A stretch of 64,000 bases of DNA from Halomonas meridiana (GTDB lineage Bacteria; Pseudomonadota; Gammaproteobacteria; Pseudomonadales; Halomonadaceae): assembly GCF_009846525.1 (NCBI RefSeq), contig NZ_CP024621.1, positions 372,001-436,000 on the forward strand, in the 5' to 3' direction. Under the pieces are notes generated by a model, which saw nothing but the letters and a program-made list of their open reading frames with translations, was not told where the DNA came from and did not search any database. Below, piece after piece: positions 41,162-51,176 of the stretch (position 1 is its first letter; each line of letters starts with the position of its first letter). Made by a program: the position numbers and the translations under genes.

Positions 41162-43561
41162 CTAAAGCAATCTGGTTTGCCCGGAAGCGATAAATTTATA
41201 CCCCATAGCCTTATAGCCTTTCTCACGCTTTCGGAACATTCGCTCAAGCATAGGCAGGCCAGTATCCAAGTAATCATAGACAGTTACTTCTAGTTTGCCT
41301 TCGGTATCTCGATGGAGTCTGCCTGCATACTGTGACAGCGTTCCTTTCCATGCGATGGGCAGAGCTAAAAACAGGGTGTCCAGTCGAGGCAAGTCAAAGC
41401 CTTCTCCAATGTATTTCCCGGTTGCAACGATGACTTGAACCCTATGCAACTCTTTTTCTGCCGACTGGCGCTCTTTGACGCGTATCCCACCACGTAAGAT
41501 AACTGACGATATGGATTCAGCATCCAACAGTGTCGCCAAGGACTCGGCATGTTCTCGTCGTTCCGTCAGCACAAGGCAATTTGCTTGGTTGTGCGCACAG
41601 CTTGCAACATCCTGAACAATGGCCTCATTTCGGGCGCTGCTCTGGGCAAGCCAAAGGTAAACCGATGCGATATGGGGCCGCTCACTAGGCTGGCAGATGT
41701 GGGTGGGTGGCGTTTCGTGATGCTCTCGAACAATGACGCGTTGGATAAATCGGTTACTATGTTGCGCCTGGGCTTTGTGACGAATGGGCCCTGCAACCAT
41801 CAACATGATTTTTTGGTGGCCATCCTGACGATCAGGCGTTGCTGTCAAACCAATGACGTATCGAGCGCTGACCTCATTAAGCAACATCTCGTAACGTGGC
41901 GCTGAGATATGATGGCATTCATCGATGATGACTTGCCCGTACTCCTTAACCAGCTTCGAGACCGTATTGTCTTTCTTATTGATCAAGCTTTGGTAAGTGG
42001 CAACGTCGACCTGCCCAGTAGGTTTCTTTTTACCGCCGCCAATTACACCGATGGGCGCCCCCTCAAGGAAGGTGTCGAGTCGCTCCTTCCATTGATCAAG
42101 TAGCTGACGACTGTGCGTGAGGATCAGTGTGTTGACTTGCCGCCTGGTTATCACGCCAATAGCCGTTACGGTTTTACCGAAAGCGGTCGGCGCATGAAGT
42201 ATTCCGGTATCGTGTTGGACAAGTGCCTGCACCGCCTTGTCCTGGTCGCCACGCAGCGTTGCTTTTAGGCTGACTTCAGGTAAAAACTGGCCTGATACTC
42301 TAAGGTCATCAATGTCCACCGTGATTCCCTGTTCCAGCAGCAGATCTTGAAGCTCATCCAAGCAGCCTCTGGGAATAGAAAGATAACCTTGCTCAATATG
42401 TGCGCATAATATGTAGCGAGGGATGCCATGCGTCGAGAAACGAAGCGACTGTGTTTTGAAAAATACAGGATTAGCAAAGCTGGCCATTCGCTTTATTCGT
42501 GCCGCCAATGTTCCTGGAATGCCTGATAACTTTATATAAATGTGACTGGTCAGGATGAGCATGATGCTTTCAGGACATCCAGAAAGCTTCCCTGTATCAA
42601 CCGGTAACGTTGACTCCCACGGCAACACAGTATCTGCAGTCACACCGGAATTAGCCTCCTTGCCGATCAGCTCTTCAAGCTGAGCTGATGAAAGTGTCTG
42701 TTGCTGACTGAGCAGTGCCCATTGATCCGGGTATGGCGTAAAGTTGTCGTCGACGAAGAAGGTGCATCCGCGACTTCGCGCCTCGTGTTGAAGCGGCAGG
42801 GCAATCAGATTGCCAAACCCACCATCAGGCATGGTGTCTTGGTTAGGAAATAGCCGGTCATAAGAGTCGAAGGATAAGCCTGGATGAAGCTCCATGGCCT
42901 TATCCAGCAATTTGAATCCCAACCTCCTCGCTGACGAAGCTTGAACAGCTTCTGAAAAGAAAACCCATAGATGGGCACCCGCACCGGACCGAGAAACCTC
43001 CACAAGATAGGGTACGCTTTCACCACGACAAACCTGGGCTAGTGCACGAACATCCGCTTTCCAGTCCCCCTTATCAAAATCCGCCGCCAGCAAGTAACAA
43101 GAGCTATCCGGCAGTAAAGGGTAAAGGCCGGTCACATGTTTGCCAGACAGGTGGTCATAAACTGCATCAAAATAGAGGGGCTTGAAATTTTTGTGTCGAC
43201 ATTCTTCGCACTTGATCCGTGGTTTCTGACAGATGCCCGGCATCCACTCATTCGCACAGGCGACAGCATAGCCGGAACGGCCGCCAGAACTCTGCCAGCG
43301 ATTTGCATAGACATCTTGTCTGCCACGAAAGAGCTTACGGAATACGTCGACTTTCTGGCCGGGAGTTACTGGAGGTATAGCGCATCGGTGTGCAGAGCTA
43401 TACAGCTCTTCCTTCCGAGAAAGGAGGTCAGCCTTTTCCTTCTCAAGCACTGATAGTCTCAGCTCAATAGCAGCGAGCTCTTGATCTACTCGGATACCTA
43501 CTTCGCGCTTCATGAAGCCGTTCGGATCCCATGAATTAACGGGTTTGAAAAACTCACTCAT
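41162..43561 (-). CDS. Primase-helicase fusion (TOTE conflict-system type)
   Basis: A 799-residue protein. A short coiled coil (about 25-56) is followed by a four-cysteine cluster (C102, C111, C118, C121) and an archaeo-eukaryotic primase-like domain, with the metal-binding DFD at 161-163 (LLAADFDKGDW), SGAGAHLWVFF and FDSYDRLFPNQD. Then a superfamily 2 helicase: APTAFGKT (Walker A, about 455), IIDECHH (DEAH-like, about 549), LTATPDRQDG, and QYAGRLHRD (motif VI). This architecture is known from TOTE-type conflict systems; its role here (defence or element upkeep) is an inference. It is divergent from the ParB-like gene. Confidence 0.82.
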   Translation of the reverse strand: MSEFFKPVNSWDPNGFMKREVGIRVDQELAAIELRLSVLEKEKADLLSRKEELYSSAHRCAIPPVTPGQKVDVFRKLFRGRQDVYANRWQSSGGRSGYAVACANEWMPGICQKPRIKCEECRHKNFKPLYFDAVYDHLSGKHVTGLYPLLPDSSCYLLAADFDKGDWKADVRALAQVCRGESVPYLVEVSRSGAGAHLWVFFSEAVQASSARRLGFKLLDKAMELHPGLSFDSYDRLFPNQDTMPDGGFGNLIALPLQHEARSRGCTFFVDDNFTPYPDQWALLSQQQTLSSAQLEELIGKEANSGVTADTVLPWESTLPVDTGKLSGCPESIMLILTSHIYIKLSGIPGTLAARIKRMASFANPVFFKTQSLRFSTHGIPRYILCAHIEQGYLSIPRGCLDELQDLLLEQGITVDIDDLRVSGQFLPEVSLKATLRGDQDKAVQALVQHDTGILHAPTAFGKTVTAIGVITRRQVNTLILTHSRQLLDQWKERLDTFLEGAPIGVIGGGKKKPTGQVDVATYQSLINKKDNTVSKLVKEYGQVIIDECHHISAPRYEMLLNEVSARYVIGLTATPDRQDGHQKIMLMVAGPIRHKAQAQHSNRFIQRVIVREHHETPPTHICQPSERPHIASVYLWLAQSSARNEAIVQDVASCAHNQANCLVLTERREHAESLATLLDAESISSVILRGGIRVKERQSAEKELHRVQVIVATGKYIGEGFDLPRLDTLFLALPIAWKGTLSQYAGRLHRDTEGKLEVTVYDYLDTGLPMLERMFRKREKGYKAMGYKFIASGQTRLL

Positions 43562-43679
43562 ATTCTAGCTTATTGCTAGCACTCGCATTGAAAGCCTCCC
43601 TCGTGGCCCTTAAAACCTTACGGGTGCACATTTTGATAAAATGATGGTTCATCAACAATCATAACCATTGAGGCATGCT

Positions 43680-44207
43680 GTGACGAAGTTAGTAATCTCT
43701 AAGATCAAATCTCCTTCCGGTGCGCTTGGTGAGATCGAACGTGGCAACCTTGCCGTCACTAATCAGATGCCTTTATCGTCATGGCTCGATGCTGAATTGG
43801 TCGATTCTTTGCTAGCCTACCATCCTGTTTCGGTTCGAAAAGTGTCCAGACACTATGAAGTGGTCAGTGGATTTCGAGCGTTTCATGCTGCCAATGCCCT
43901 GCTGGAAAGCGAAGAAGTTATTCCAGTGCAGGTCACGAACGATGATGAAATTCATTTGGTGAAAGGCGCACTCTTCGAACTCATTACCCACAGCTTGATG
44001 CACTGTCCAGATGCCATTGAGGCGAGAGAGCATGTTTATCGTCAACTAAATAAACTCTCCACCACTCTGCGTAAAACCTATGGCATCGAAATGCCGAACA
44101 AACTTTCTCGACGTAAACTCAAGACCTTGCTGGGTCTCAAAGGGCGGCGTATTACCGTTTCAAGACAGCGGAAGTCTGAGCTGCAACGAATCATGGAATC
44201 TCGGTGA
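43680..44207 (+). CDS. ParB-like nuclease-domain protein
   Basis: A 175-residue protein. The first 90 residues resemble a ParB N-terminal domain (SSWLDAELVDSLLAYHPVSV and YEVVSGFRAFHAAN, the counterpart of the GxRR box). The C-terminal part is helical and basic. I chose the GTG at 43680 with GAGG upstream. It ends one base before the first recombinase-like gene, so it is the first gene of that operon. Confidence 0.7.
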   Translation: MTKLVISKIKSPSGALGEIERGNLAVTNQMPLSSWLDAELVDSLLAYHPVSVRKVSRHYEVVSGFRAFHAANALLESEEVIPVQVTNDDEIHLVKGALFELITHSLMHCPDAIEAREHVYRQLNKLSTTLRKTYGIEMPNKLSRRKLKTLLGLKGRRITVSRQRKSELQRIMESR

Positions 44208-44208
44208 T

Positions 44209-46707
44209 ATGAGCGATACTGGCCTAGAGCAACTAGCAAAATTGAGTGGTACTTCGGCAGACCGCGTAGAGGACCTGCTTTCCCTTTTAGAAGCGCCTGC
44301 CAGTTTGACCCATCTGGTATTAGTCATGAGCAACCTGCAGCGTGCACTGAAAGCGATTCAGGAGATCGAGGGCTTACGGGAGAACCTTGAGGAAGGAGAT
44401 GAGGTAGAAGGGCAGGCGAGTCTTTTAAACTATCTGCCGCTGATAGGTCAGCTTGTTACTTCAGTGGAAGCATCAAATCCCTATAGCTGTCCAGACGAGT
44501 GGCTGGATCGATCAGGCAAACAGCGAGGCATTATTAATGACCATCCCGAATGGGCCATGCTGATTCTGACGCCTGGCTCTGAATGCTACGACCATGGTGG
44601 TTACTGGCAGCATACTGGTGTTGTCATGGCGTGCTCGGCCATTCAGCGAAGGCGGCATCAAGAACGTATTGGTTCTGAGATAACTGCCGCCTGCCGAGAT
44701 ATCCGCACAATTGGTCAAGGCAAGAAGGCCCTTTCGCTACTGGAGCAAGTAGATACTGATACCACTCTTAAAGGCTATTATCAGAAACATCTGCTTGAAG
44801 GAGTAGGTGAAGGTGATGAGGTTCGTGAATCCCTGGCTGGCATTGAACTGCTCGTTCGTAAGGTGCTCAGCCTTAAAGGCAAAACACGGGAAGGTGGAGG
44901 AGGAGGTGGCCGATCAGGTCGACTAGTTGAACGGCAGGTGGTGTTGCCGGACGGTGATGATGAGGATAGAGAAGGACCTGAGGTATCGGTTCAGTTCTCG
45001 GAGTCGATCGGCGACGAACAGTCTCAGGGGCGCCAGCGCACAGCGGGGCTACATCCTAAAGAGACCCAGAAGCTGCGCGCCGTTTCCTTTACGGAGAGTA
45101 TAGCATCACCTACGTTAGGCTTTGATCTTAGGGATTTGATCAGGCGCCAGAAAAGCCGAATCAAGCATATCAGTCAGTCTAATCAGCGCCTTTTCTATCG
45201 CTATGCGAGTCTCGGTCGGGTCGAGTTGGCGACGGCGGCGGAACTCGCCTTTCAGCTATTTACTGGGCGAGGACGTTTTGAGCAACGTGATGCAGAAGGT
45301 GTTTATGCTGGCCTGCTACTGTTGCTGATGATCTGGCTTGGGCGACCCGTCGAGCAACTACTGGGAATGCGCGTCTACAACCATCAAGGTGAGCTGCCGA
45401 AACACCGCAAGGAAGTGCTCGCTTTTCTGATTGACGAGCACGCTTTCGTGTTGCCGATTCCCACGCCGGAGTGGCGCAACAGCCTTCAGGACGACGCGAA
45501 AACGCTGCTCTATACGGCCGGTGCTAGCACGCCTGCATTGGTAGATGACGTGGTAGTGGTCGCAAGCCCCGTGCGGATTGGCAAGTTTATCTCAAACCTT
45601 GGGTTAGCGCGAAAGGGGCGAGCAAAATACCGTGGATTGTTTCCCGAACACCGCCGTGAAGCGATTGAAGGTGCAATGCGTGCGGCGGTGTCGAAAGCCA
45701 ACCGTGCCCATCGTATGCGGCTAACACCGCTGCGGATCAGTCAGGCCCTGTTCGATGAGATTGTTGGTCACTCCAGCGACTGGGTAGACGCTTACCTGCT
45801 GACCGGGCAACGTTTCACCATCGCTGATGTGGCCGCCCATTATTACAGCGTTCCAGCTGGCTACCTTGAGGCCCTTTATCATGAAGCGGCCGTATCGCTA
45901 CGCAATAGTATCTATAAGTACCTGAGCGTCGAAGAGAAACACTATTATGCCTTTCAGCAACCCGTTTCGAACAGTGGCGACCACGGCAGTAAGTTGAACC
46001 TCAAGCCGATGTTGCTGACTCGTTTGGTCAAACATCTTAAGAATGATCTGCGGGCAGCAAAGCGTCTGGCACCCGGCGAGGAGAGCTGGCGGCAGGTGCA
46101 CAATCATTACGTGGCCTATATGGCTTTCTGGATTCTTTTTGCGACCGGTTACAGGGCTGTCAATGACCTGGTTTTTCGTTGGCGGGAAATCGACTTTGAT
46201 ACAGGTTTTCTGGTGATCTCCGACAAAGACGACGAAGCGATGAGCCAAGCGAGGGTGGTCTGGTTGTTGCCGGAGGTGCTTGAGCAGCTACGTTGTTATG
46301 CCTATCACTTGGAAGTTTTGCAGGCCCGTCTGTATCAGCGTAACTCCCTTTATGAGCACCTAGATGCGGTGCTGAGCGAGCCACGGCCGAACGTACCGCT
46401 GATGTTCTTTATTAGTGACAGCTGGCAGGTGGTGCAGCTTTCACCGGAGAATCTGAGGCAGCAAGTACCTATTTTTACATTACCAATCAACGCCAGTCGG
46501 CACTATCTGCGCAGCACCCTTCGCGCCGAAGGCGTCCGTGGTGAGCTGGTCAACGCTTTCTTGGGGCATGCCCAGCAAGGTCAGGAGCCGTTTGGTGGAT
46601 TCTCCACATTGTCTCCCGTTGAGATGTTTCGAGAATTAGCGCCGGTTCTAAGCAAAATGCGCCGCGAAGCAGGGTGGACGGTTCAGCAGGGGCTAGCGGA
46701 TGTCTGA
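44209..46707 (+). CDS. Large tyrosine-recombinase-like protein lacking the catalytic tyrosine
   Basis: The 832-residue protein has a long N-terminal part (with a Gly-rich linker GGGGGGRSG near residue 225) and a C-terminal recombinase-like domain: first Arg in ATGYRAVNDLVF (about 645), Lys in ISDKDDEA, the H-x-x-R box in NASRHYLRSTL (about 761), and LGHAQQG (about 783). Where the nucleophile Tyr is expected, the sequence reads PFGGFSTLSP, with Phe. It may act as a partner to the next gene. The ATG at 44209 follows the ParB-like gene by one base; the 3' end overlaps the next gene by 8 bases. Confidence 0.78.
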   Translation: MSDTGLEQLAKLSGTSADRVEDLLSLLEAPASLTHLVLVMSNLQRALKAIQEIEGLRENLEEGDEVEGQASLLNYLPLIGQLVTSVEASNPYSCPDEWLDRSGKQRGIINDHPEWAMLILTPGSECYDHGGYWQHTGVVMACSAIQRRRHQERIGSEITAACRDIRTIGQGKKALSLLEQVDTDTTLKGYYQKHLLEGVGEGDEVRESLAGIELLVRKVLSLKGKTREGGGGGGRSGRLVERQVVLPDGDDEDREGPEVSVQFSESIGDEQSQGRQRTAGLHPKETQKLRAVSFTESIASPTLGFDLRDLIRRQKSRIKHISQSNQRLFYRYASLGRVELATAAELAFQLFTGRGRFEQRDAEGVYAGLLLLLMIWLGRPVEQLLGMRVYNHQGELPKHRKEVLAFLIDEHAFVLPIPTPEWRNSLQDDAKTLLYTAGASTPALVDDVVVVASPVRIGKFISNLGLARKGRAKYRGLFPEHRREAIEGAMRAAVSKANRAHRMRLTPLRISQALFDEIVGHSSDWVDAYLLTGQRFTIADVAAHYYSVPAGYLEALYHEAAVSLRNSIYKYLSVEEKHYYAFQQPVSNSGDHGSKLNLKPMLLTRLVKHLKNDLRAAKRLAPGEESWRQVHNHYVAYMAFWILFATGYRAVNDLVFRWREIDFDTGFLVISDKDDEAMSQARVVWLLPEVLEQLRCYAYHLEVLQARLYQRNSLYEHLDAVLSEPRPNVPLMFFISDSWQVVQLSPENLRQQVPIFTLPINASRHYLRSTLRAEGVRGELVNAFLGHAQQGQEPFGGFSTLSPVEMFRELAPVLSKMRREAGWTVQQGLADV

Positions 46708-49700
46708 TCAGGTCGAGGAGGTTTGGAGCGGCTGGAAGTTGATAAAAGTTCCAGAAGGAGCCGGCGGTGCCGAGGCGCGTCACAGACAGCATTTAATAAA
46801 TAGGCGTCGCCACCAAATGGCAGTACTTGAACTGCTACAGAAAGCGCATCCCGGCCTGGTTCGAGGTCAGTATGGTGTCAAGGTGCTGCCCGAGACCACC
46901 CAGCAGTGGGAGGAGACCCTGCAAACAACCGACAGTGGTTCTGTCGTGGAAATGCGGAACAAGATCAACTTCTTGTCACTTGGGTTGCGGCGTGGGCAGC
47001 AGGAACTAGGGTGGGAAGTGGTCGTTCCAGCACCGCTGCACTTGGTCAGGCCCGCGGCAAGTGTCTTTACGCCCTCATCCTTTGAAGCAATGAGCTATTA
47101 CCGTGACTGGTGCCGATATGCCGACTACGCGATTCAACAAGCAGATTTTCAGGCACTTCTTTTGCACGACAACGCGGACCAAGGACACCGTAGGTTCGAA
47201 CCCGAAATGATCAGCTGGGGGCTGTTTCTTTATTGTGTTATGACGCGTGATAGTTTGCTGGGTACCAAGTTTTTGAATTCACTGCCTTTAGCCACCTCTA
47301 CATTAGCCGTGTATAAGTCGTTTGCCTGGCTGGTTTTGCATGAGATGGTGCCGGGTGACATGCCTGGCAAAGTACCTCCACGCAGTCGCTGGCACTTGGG
47401 TGTGTCGACATTAGCCGTCTTGATGCGTCATATCGAGCAATTTGGCCATCCTGGTGAGAAGGTAAATGGCTATCAGCAGGCCAAGATGCTGACAAAGACA
47501 TCATGGCTCCATTTTTGTCGTGCTATAGGGGCGAAGGCGCTGACACTTTCAGAGTGTCAGGAGCATGCTGCGACCGCTTTTCGACTGCATGTACCTGCTT
47601 ATCTGGTCAATAGTGCGCTTGGCAAGCAGCAGGGTACTTCGCTTGCCGAGGCCCGTTGGCAGCAGTTGCTCTGCGGTGGGTACAGAGTACACGCGAAACA
47701 GGAAGCTAATCAGGTAAGCGATGAGGCCACAGTAGTTGAAACCGGGCTCCCACCGATGGCGACGAAGCAACTTGGCCGTGATCAGCCGTTATATGAGGGA
47801 CGCAAGCTGCTTAAGTTGCTGCATGACATCCTCTACAAACGCAGGGAAGAGAAACGCCTAGGCTATGGGCAGCTTGCCCGAGAACTAGAGAATGCCGTTA
47901 CCGCCTCTCAACAGATGGCGCCCATTGTCGAATGTCTCTGCCGTTGGTTGCTTTTTCTGCACCGCACAAAAAAACGCAAGCAGTCGACCCTGTATAAATA
48001 TCTCGGTATCAGCATGCCGCTTTTACAGGCAATGGGGGACACATTAGTCGATCAGGATCGGCTTGCTATCTTAGTCGAAGCCTATCAGTGCGTGGTGGAG
48101 CAGGCGAAGACCGAGAAAAATCGCAGCTATCGTTGGACAGTGTTGCGCTCGTTTCATACGTTTCTTGTCGCTGATCTTGGCTTGGCCAACGTGTACATGG
48201 AGTTCAGCGGAGACGGCGCGGCGGTGTCACATCATGCCGATGCCAACTGCTTATCGGAAGAAGAGTACCGTCAAGTGTCGGGTTACCTGGCCTCCCAGGC
48301 GGCCAGTGCGATGGGTGCTATTCGTTACTGGATATTTGTACTCGGTTTTCGCGCAGGACTTAGGATAGGTGAGGCTCTTTCTATCCAGCTAGATGACATC
48401 TTGCTGAATCAGATGCTGGAACATACCGACGTTACCCTTCTAATTCGCAATAACGCCTATGTTGCCATCAAGAGTCATGATTCACGCCGACAGCTGCCCT
48501 TGCACTACTTGCTGACAGAGACTGAGTTAGATGACTTTAAGGCCTTTGTCATCAAACGGCACAGCGTGGCAACACATGGTCGTGTCATGCTGTTCGGCGA
48601 GGGGGGTAATTCTGTATCTCCATTGCGAGATGACATAGTGCAGACGGAAATTCATACAGGCATGCGGCGTATCACCGGTGATCCAAGCCTGCGCTTTCAT
48701 CATTTGCGCCACTCGCTGGCTAACTATTTGCTGCTCTCTTTTCATGGTGTTGAGGTTCCGTGGCCAGTGCCTCAACATCATGCAGCTCTATGGGAGAAAG
48801 TGGTTAATGGCCCATCCCGCTCAGGGCTGTATTTCATAGCCCAAGTGATGGGGCATGCATCCCCCGAAGTAACTCTTCGTAGCTATTTACATTTTAACTG
48901 CCTATTGTCTGATCATTATTGCCACCAAAAATCTAACTCGGTAGAGGGCAGCCTTCCCAGCCATGCGATTGCTCAATTGGAAGCCTTGGATAGATTGATT
49001 GAGGTTAAATCGGCGACCCTACGTAAATGGCAAGAGCGCTTCGGTGAGCGGCCGCCTCTATGGCTCCAGAAGGCCTTTCCGATGTGCCCGTTGATTGATG
49101 TAGAGCAGCAGGATGTTATGCCCTATCCGGCACTACCAGATAAGGTTCTCCTTGAACGCCAAGGCCTGAGCGAGCTCTCGCTGGAACAAATTGCAGCCGC
49201 TTTAGACCTCTTGCATAAGAGGAGTTTTGAAGACGTTGAGCGTATCTTTAATCTTCGTGACGGCGAGGCAGAAGGGTTAATTTCATGCGCGGTACGAGTG
49301 CTGACCGCACGCACACGACAAGGGAAGAGTGCCTTTCGCCACTATCGGCTCACCAAAGGCAAGCAGCCAGCGGCGAGTAATAGTGCACCTCCCCGGTTTC
49401 CAATGCCGCACTCGCTTGCAGAACGTCCGGTGGCGTATGCGATGTACCAAGCGATCTGGTCGCAATGGTTTGAGCATCACCCCGATGTACTTCGTAAACA
49501 TCTTCGCTTCTTCTATCGCTACCACCGTGCCACCGACGGGCATGTATGGATTCGTGATGTCGATGACGGTTTGGACTTTGTGAGTTGGGTGGTGAGTTTA
49601 GATGCTGGCGTCAAAGCTGTCATTGAGGTGATACCTAGTGCTCTATCATCTCTTCCTGCAAAAAAGCAGCTCAGTGAATGGAAGAAACGACTGCCGTCGC

Positions 49701-49927
49701 ATTATCACAAGGTCGAGTGGCAATTAAAGTCAATGGGATCCCGCTTCAACAAGCCGCTTGGTACGGGGAATGTGAAGTTCTATGTTGTTAACCAAAATAA
49801 GCGTTCTCATAGTGGGTACCCTGCGCGCTATGTGTTGGTGTTGGCATGTATCGTGATGGCTGCAGTGGCCAGGCATGAACAGCAGAATAAGCCCTTGCAA
49901 GAAAAAAAGCGTATTCGGAGCTTATAA
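46700..49927 (+). CDS. Very large tyrosine recombinase
   Basis: A 1075-residue protein with a complete catalytic set: Arg in GFRAGLRIGEAL (about 550), Lys in VAIKSHDSRRQLPL, H-x-x-R in RFHHLRHSLANY (about 664), and VMGHASPEVTLRSY (His and nucleophile Tyr, about 715-728). About 480 residues precede the catalytic domain and 350 follow it, far more than in a phage integrase. It is the only recombinase in the module that looks able to cut DNA. It probably drives movement of this element. Confidence 0.85.
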   Translation: MSDQVEEVWSGWKLIKVPEGAGGAEARHRQHLINRRRHQMAVLELLQKAHPGLVRGQYGVKVLPETTQQWEETLQTTDSGSVVEMRNKINFLSLGLRRGQQELGWEVVVPAPLHLVRPAASVFTPSSFEAMSYYRDWCRYADYAIQQADFQALLLHDNADQGHRRFEPEMISWGLFLYCVMTRDSLLGTKFLNSLPLATSTLAVYKSFAWLVLHEMVPGDMPGKVPPRSRWHLGVSTLAVLMRHIEQFGHPGEKVNGYQQAKMLTKTSWLHFCRAIGAKALTLSECQEHAATAFRLHVPAYLVNSALGKQQGTSLAEARWQQLLCGGYRVHAKQEANQVSDEATVVETGLPPMATKQLGRDQPLYEGRKLLKLLHDILYKRREEKRLGYGQLARELENAVTASQQMAPIVECLCRWLLFLHRTKKRKQSTLYKYLGISMPLLQAMGDTLVDQDRLAILVEAYQCVVEQAKTEKNRSYRWTVLRSFHTFLVADLGLANVYMEFSGDGAAVSHHADANCLSEEEYRQVSGYLASQAASAMGAIRYWIFVLGFRAGLRIGEALSIQLDDILLNQMLEHTDVTLLIRNNAYVAIKSHDSRRQLPLHYLLTETELDDFKAFVIKRHSVATHGRVMLFGEGGNSVSPLRDDIVQTEIHTGMRRITGDPSLRFHHLRHSLANYLLLSFHGVEVPWPVPQHHAALWEKVVNGPSRSGLYFIAQVMGHASPEVTLRSYLHFNCLLSDHYCHQKSNSVEGSLPSHAIAQLEALDRLIEVKSATLRKWQERFGERPPLWLQKAFPMCPLIDVEQQDVMPYPALPDKVLLERQGLSELSLEQIAAALDLLHKRSFEDVERIFNLRDGEAEGLISCAVRVLTARTRQGKSAFRHYRLTKGKQPAASNSAPPRFPMPHSLAERPVAYAMYQAIWSQWFEHHPDVLRKHLRFFYRYHRATDGHVWIRDVDDGLDFVSWVVSLDAGVKAVIEVIPSALSSLPAKKQLSEWKKRLPSHYHKVEWQLKSMGSRFNKPLGTGNVKFYVVNQNKRSHSGYPARYVLVLACIVMAAVARHEQQNKPLQEKKRIRSL

Positions 49928-51063
49928 GTGCAGAATCCGAAATGGAAGAGTCAGACAAGTAAGCCATTAATAACATGGACTGCTATCTATGATCGTTAGG
50001 CTGGTTGATCAAGGGGGAGTTGTCGCCCCGGCCCGGCGCTGTAGGGGTAAGGTGTGTCTGAACGAAAGGAAGTGGTAAAAAGTAGGTGATTTAAGCAGAG
50101 CCAATAGATTTTTAGTGGTATTGCGTCCTGAGTGCGTTACTTGCTGAGGAGCTATATGAAATCCGGGCTAGCAAACGGCCAATATTGTCGATCAAGCAAA
50201 TCTTCTAGGGTTGCCGGGCGTTGTGTCTGGCGCGTTAGCAGGACGGACAGTGGCCACCAGCCTTCTCATACAAGCTCAAATTCATATTGTGCACGGCAAA
50301 TCGCTAATTTTTCCACAGCCGCCAGTCATCACCGTTCATTCGATGGTTACCACAACGCTGCCTGCTATTTTAAGAGCTCGTGATGAGAAACATGAGCTGC
50401 ATCAGCAGGCTCTTTTTCTTTTCAAAGAGTTAAAACAGATACTGGATGACTATACCAAGCCGCAAGCCAGGGTAACGGCAAAATCAATGGAGCAACTGGT
50501 AACACAGCGAAGCGGTAAGTTAAGTAGTGCCATCACGCTGTTGGTGATCTGGATTGTGTCGGTTATCCGGATGGGCAAAGGAAGGACAGGAAGGCGCTCT
50601 AAGTCGTTCGAAAACAGTAATATTCATAACTACTGGGGGGTATTGTGTAAGCTTTTGAGGAGCTGGCGTACGATGTCGATCTGATGGTACTAGGTAGCAA
50701 AGAGGCCACCGTTTTTATGCAGGTTTGTTTGACTAGCAAAAAATCCAGTTAAGAGATATGAGCTATTTTAGCCATTTTTCATAGCGTAGCCGCTTTACAA
50801 GGTATTGAAGAGCCTGACTGGGATGAGCTTCCCGTTGCAGAACAAGGACGGCACGTGAGAGCTGAGATGCTCCCGGAACAACGGATAGAAACATCTCAAC
50901 GAGACCCTGATATTGCATGTTTACTTCAGTTTGTATTGCCGTGCGCTTATCGCTTTGGTGTAAGGCTAAATGAAGCGAGAGGATTGCGCAGGCGAGTTTG
51001 GTGTGAATCTAAGGCTAACTGGGCTTTTAATATACGCAAGAGGAACCCATTCGAACATTAGGT
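49928..51063 (+). pseudogene. Third tyrosine-recombinase-type gene, decayed and truncated
   Basis: A GTG one base after the previous stop opens a reading frame of 23 codons, ending in TAG (49997). Further on, pieces in different frames line up with the large-recombinase family: LFLFKELKQILDDYTKPQAR through RRSKSFENSNIHNYWGVL (about 50,400-50,640), ELAYDVDLMVLGSKE after a frame change (about 50,655), then EEPDWDELPV and FVLPCAYRFGVRLNEARGLR (about 50,810-51,000), which contains the first catalytic Arg region. The rest of the catalytic domain is missing. At least two frameshifts and several stops are present. Confidence 0.75.
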
Positions 51064-51176
51064 TGGAAATTCCTAAGACTTTTTAATGGAAATTAGCAGC
51101 TGCTCCGGTTACGTTTGATCCCTTGGTGGCGAGAAATTTTTGCCTGCTACGCATCTTGGATAACGGATGTTCAGCC

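Noticed and set aside
44080..44208. An upstream extension of the first recombinase gene
   Set aside because: It overlaps the ParB-like gene out of frame; the ATG at 44209, one base after that gene, is the natural start.
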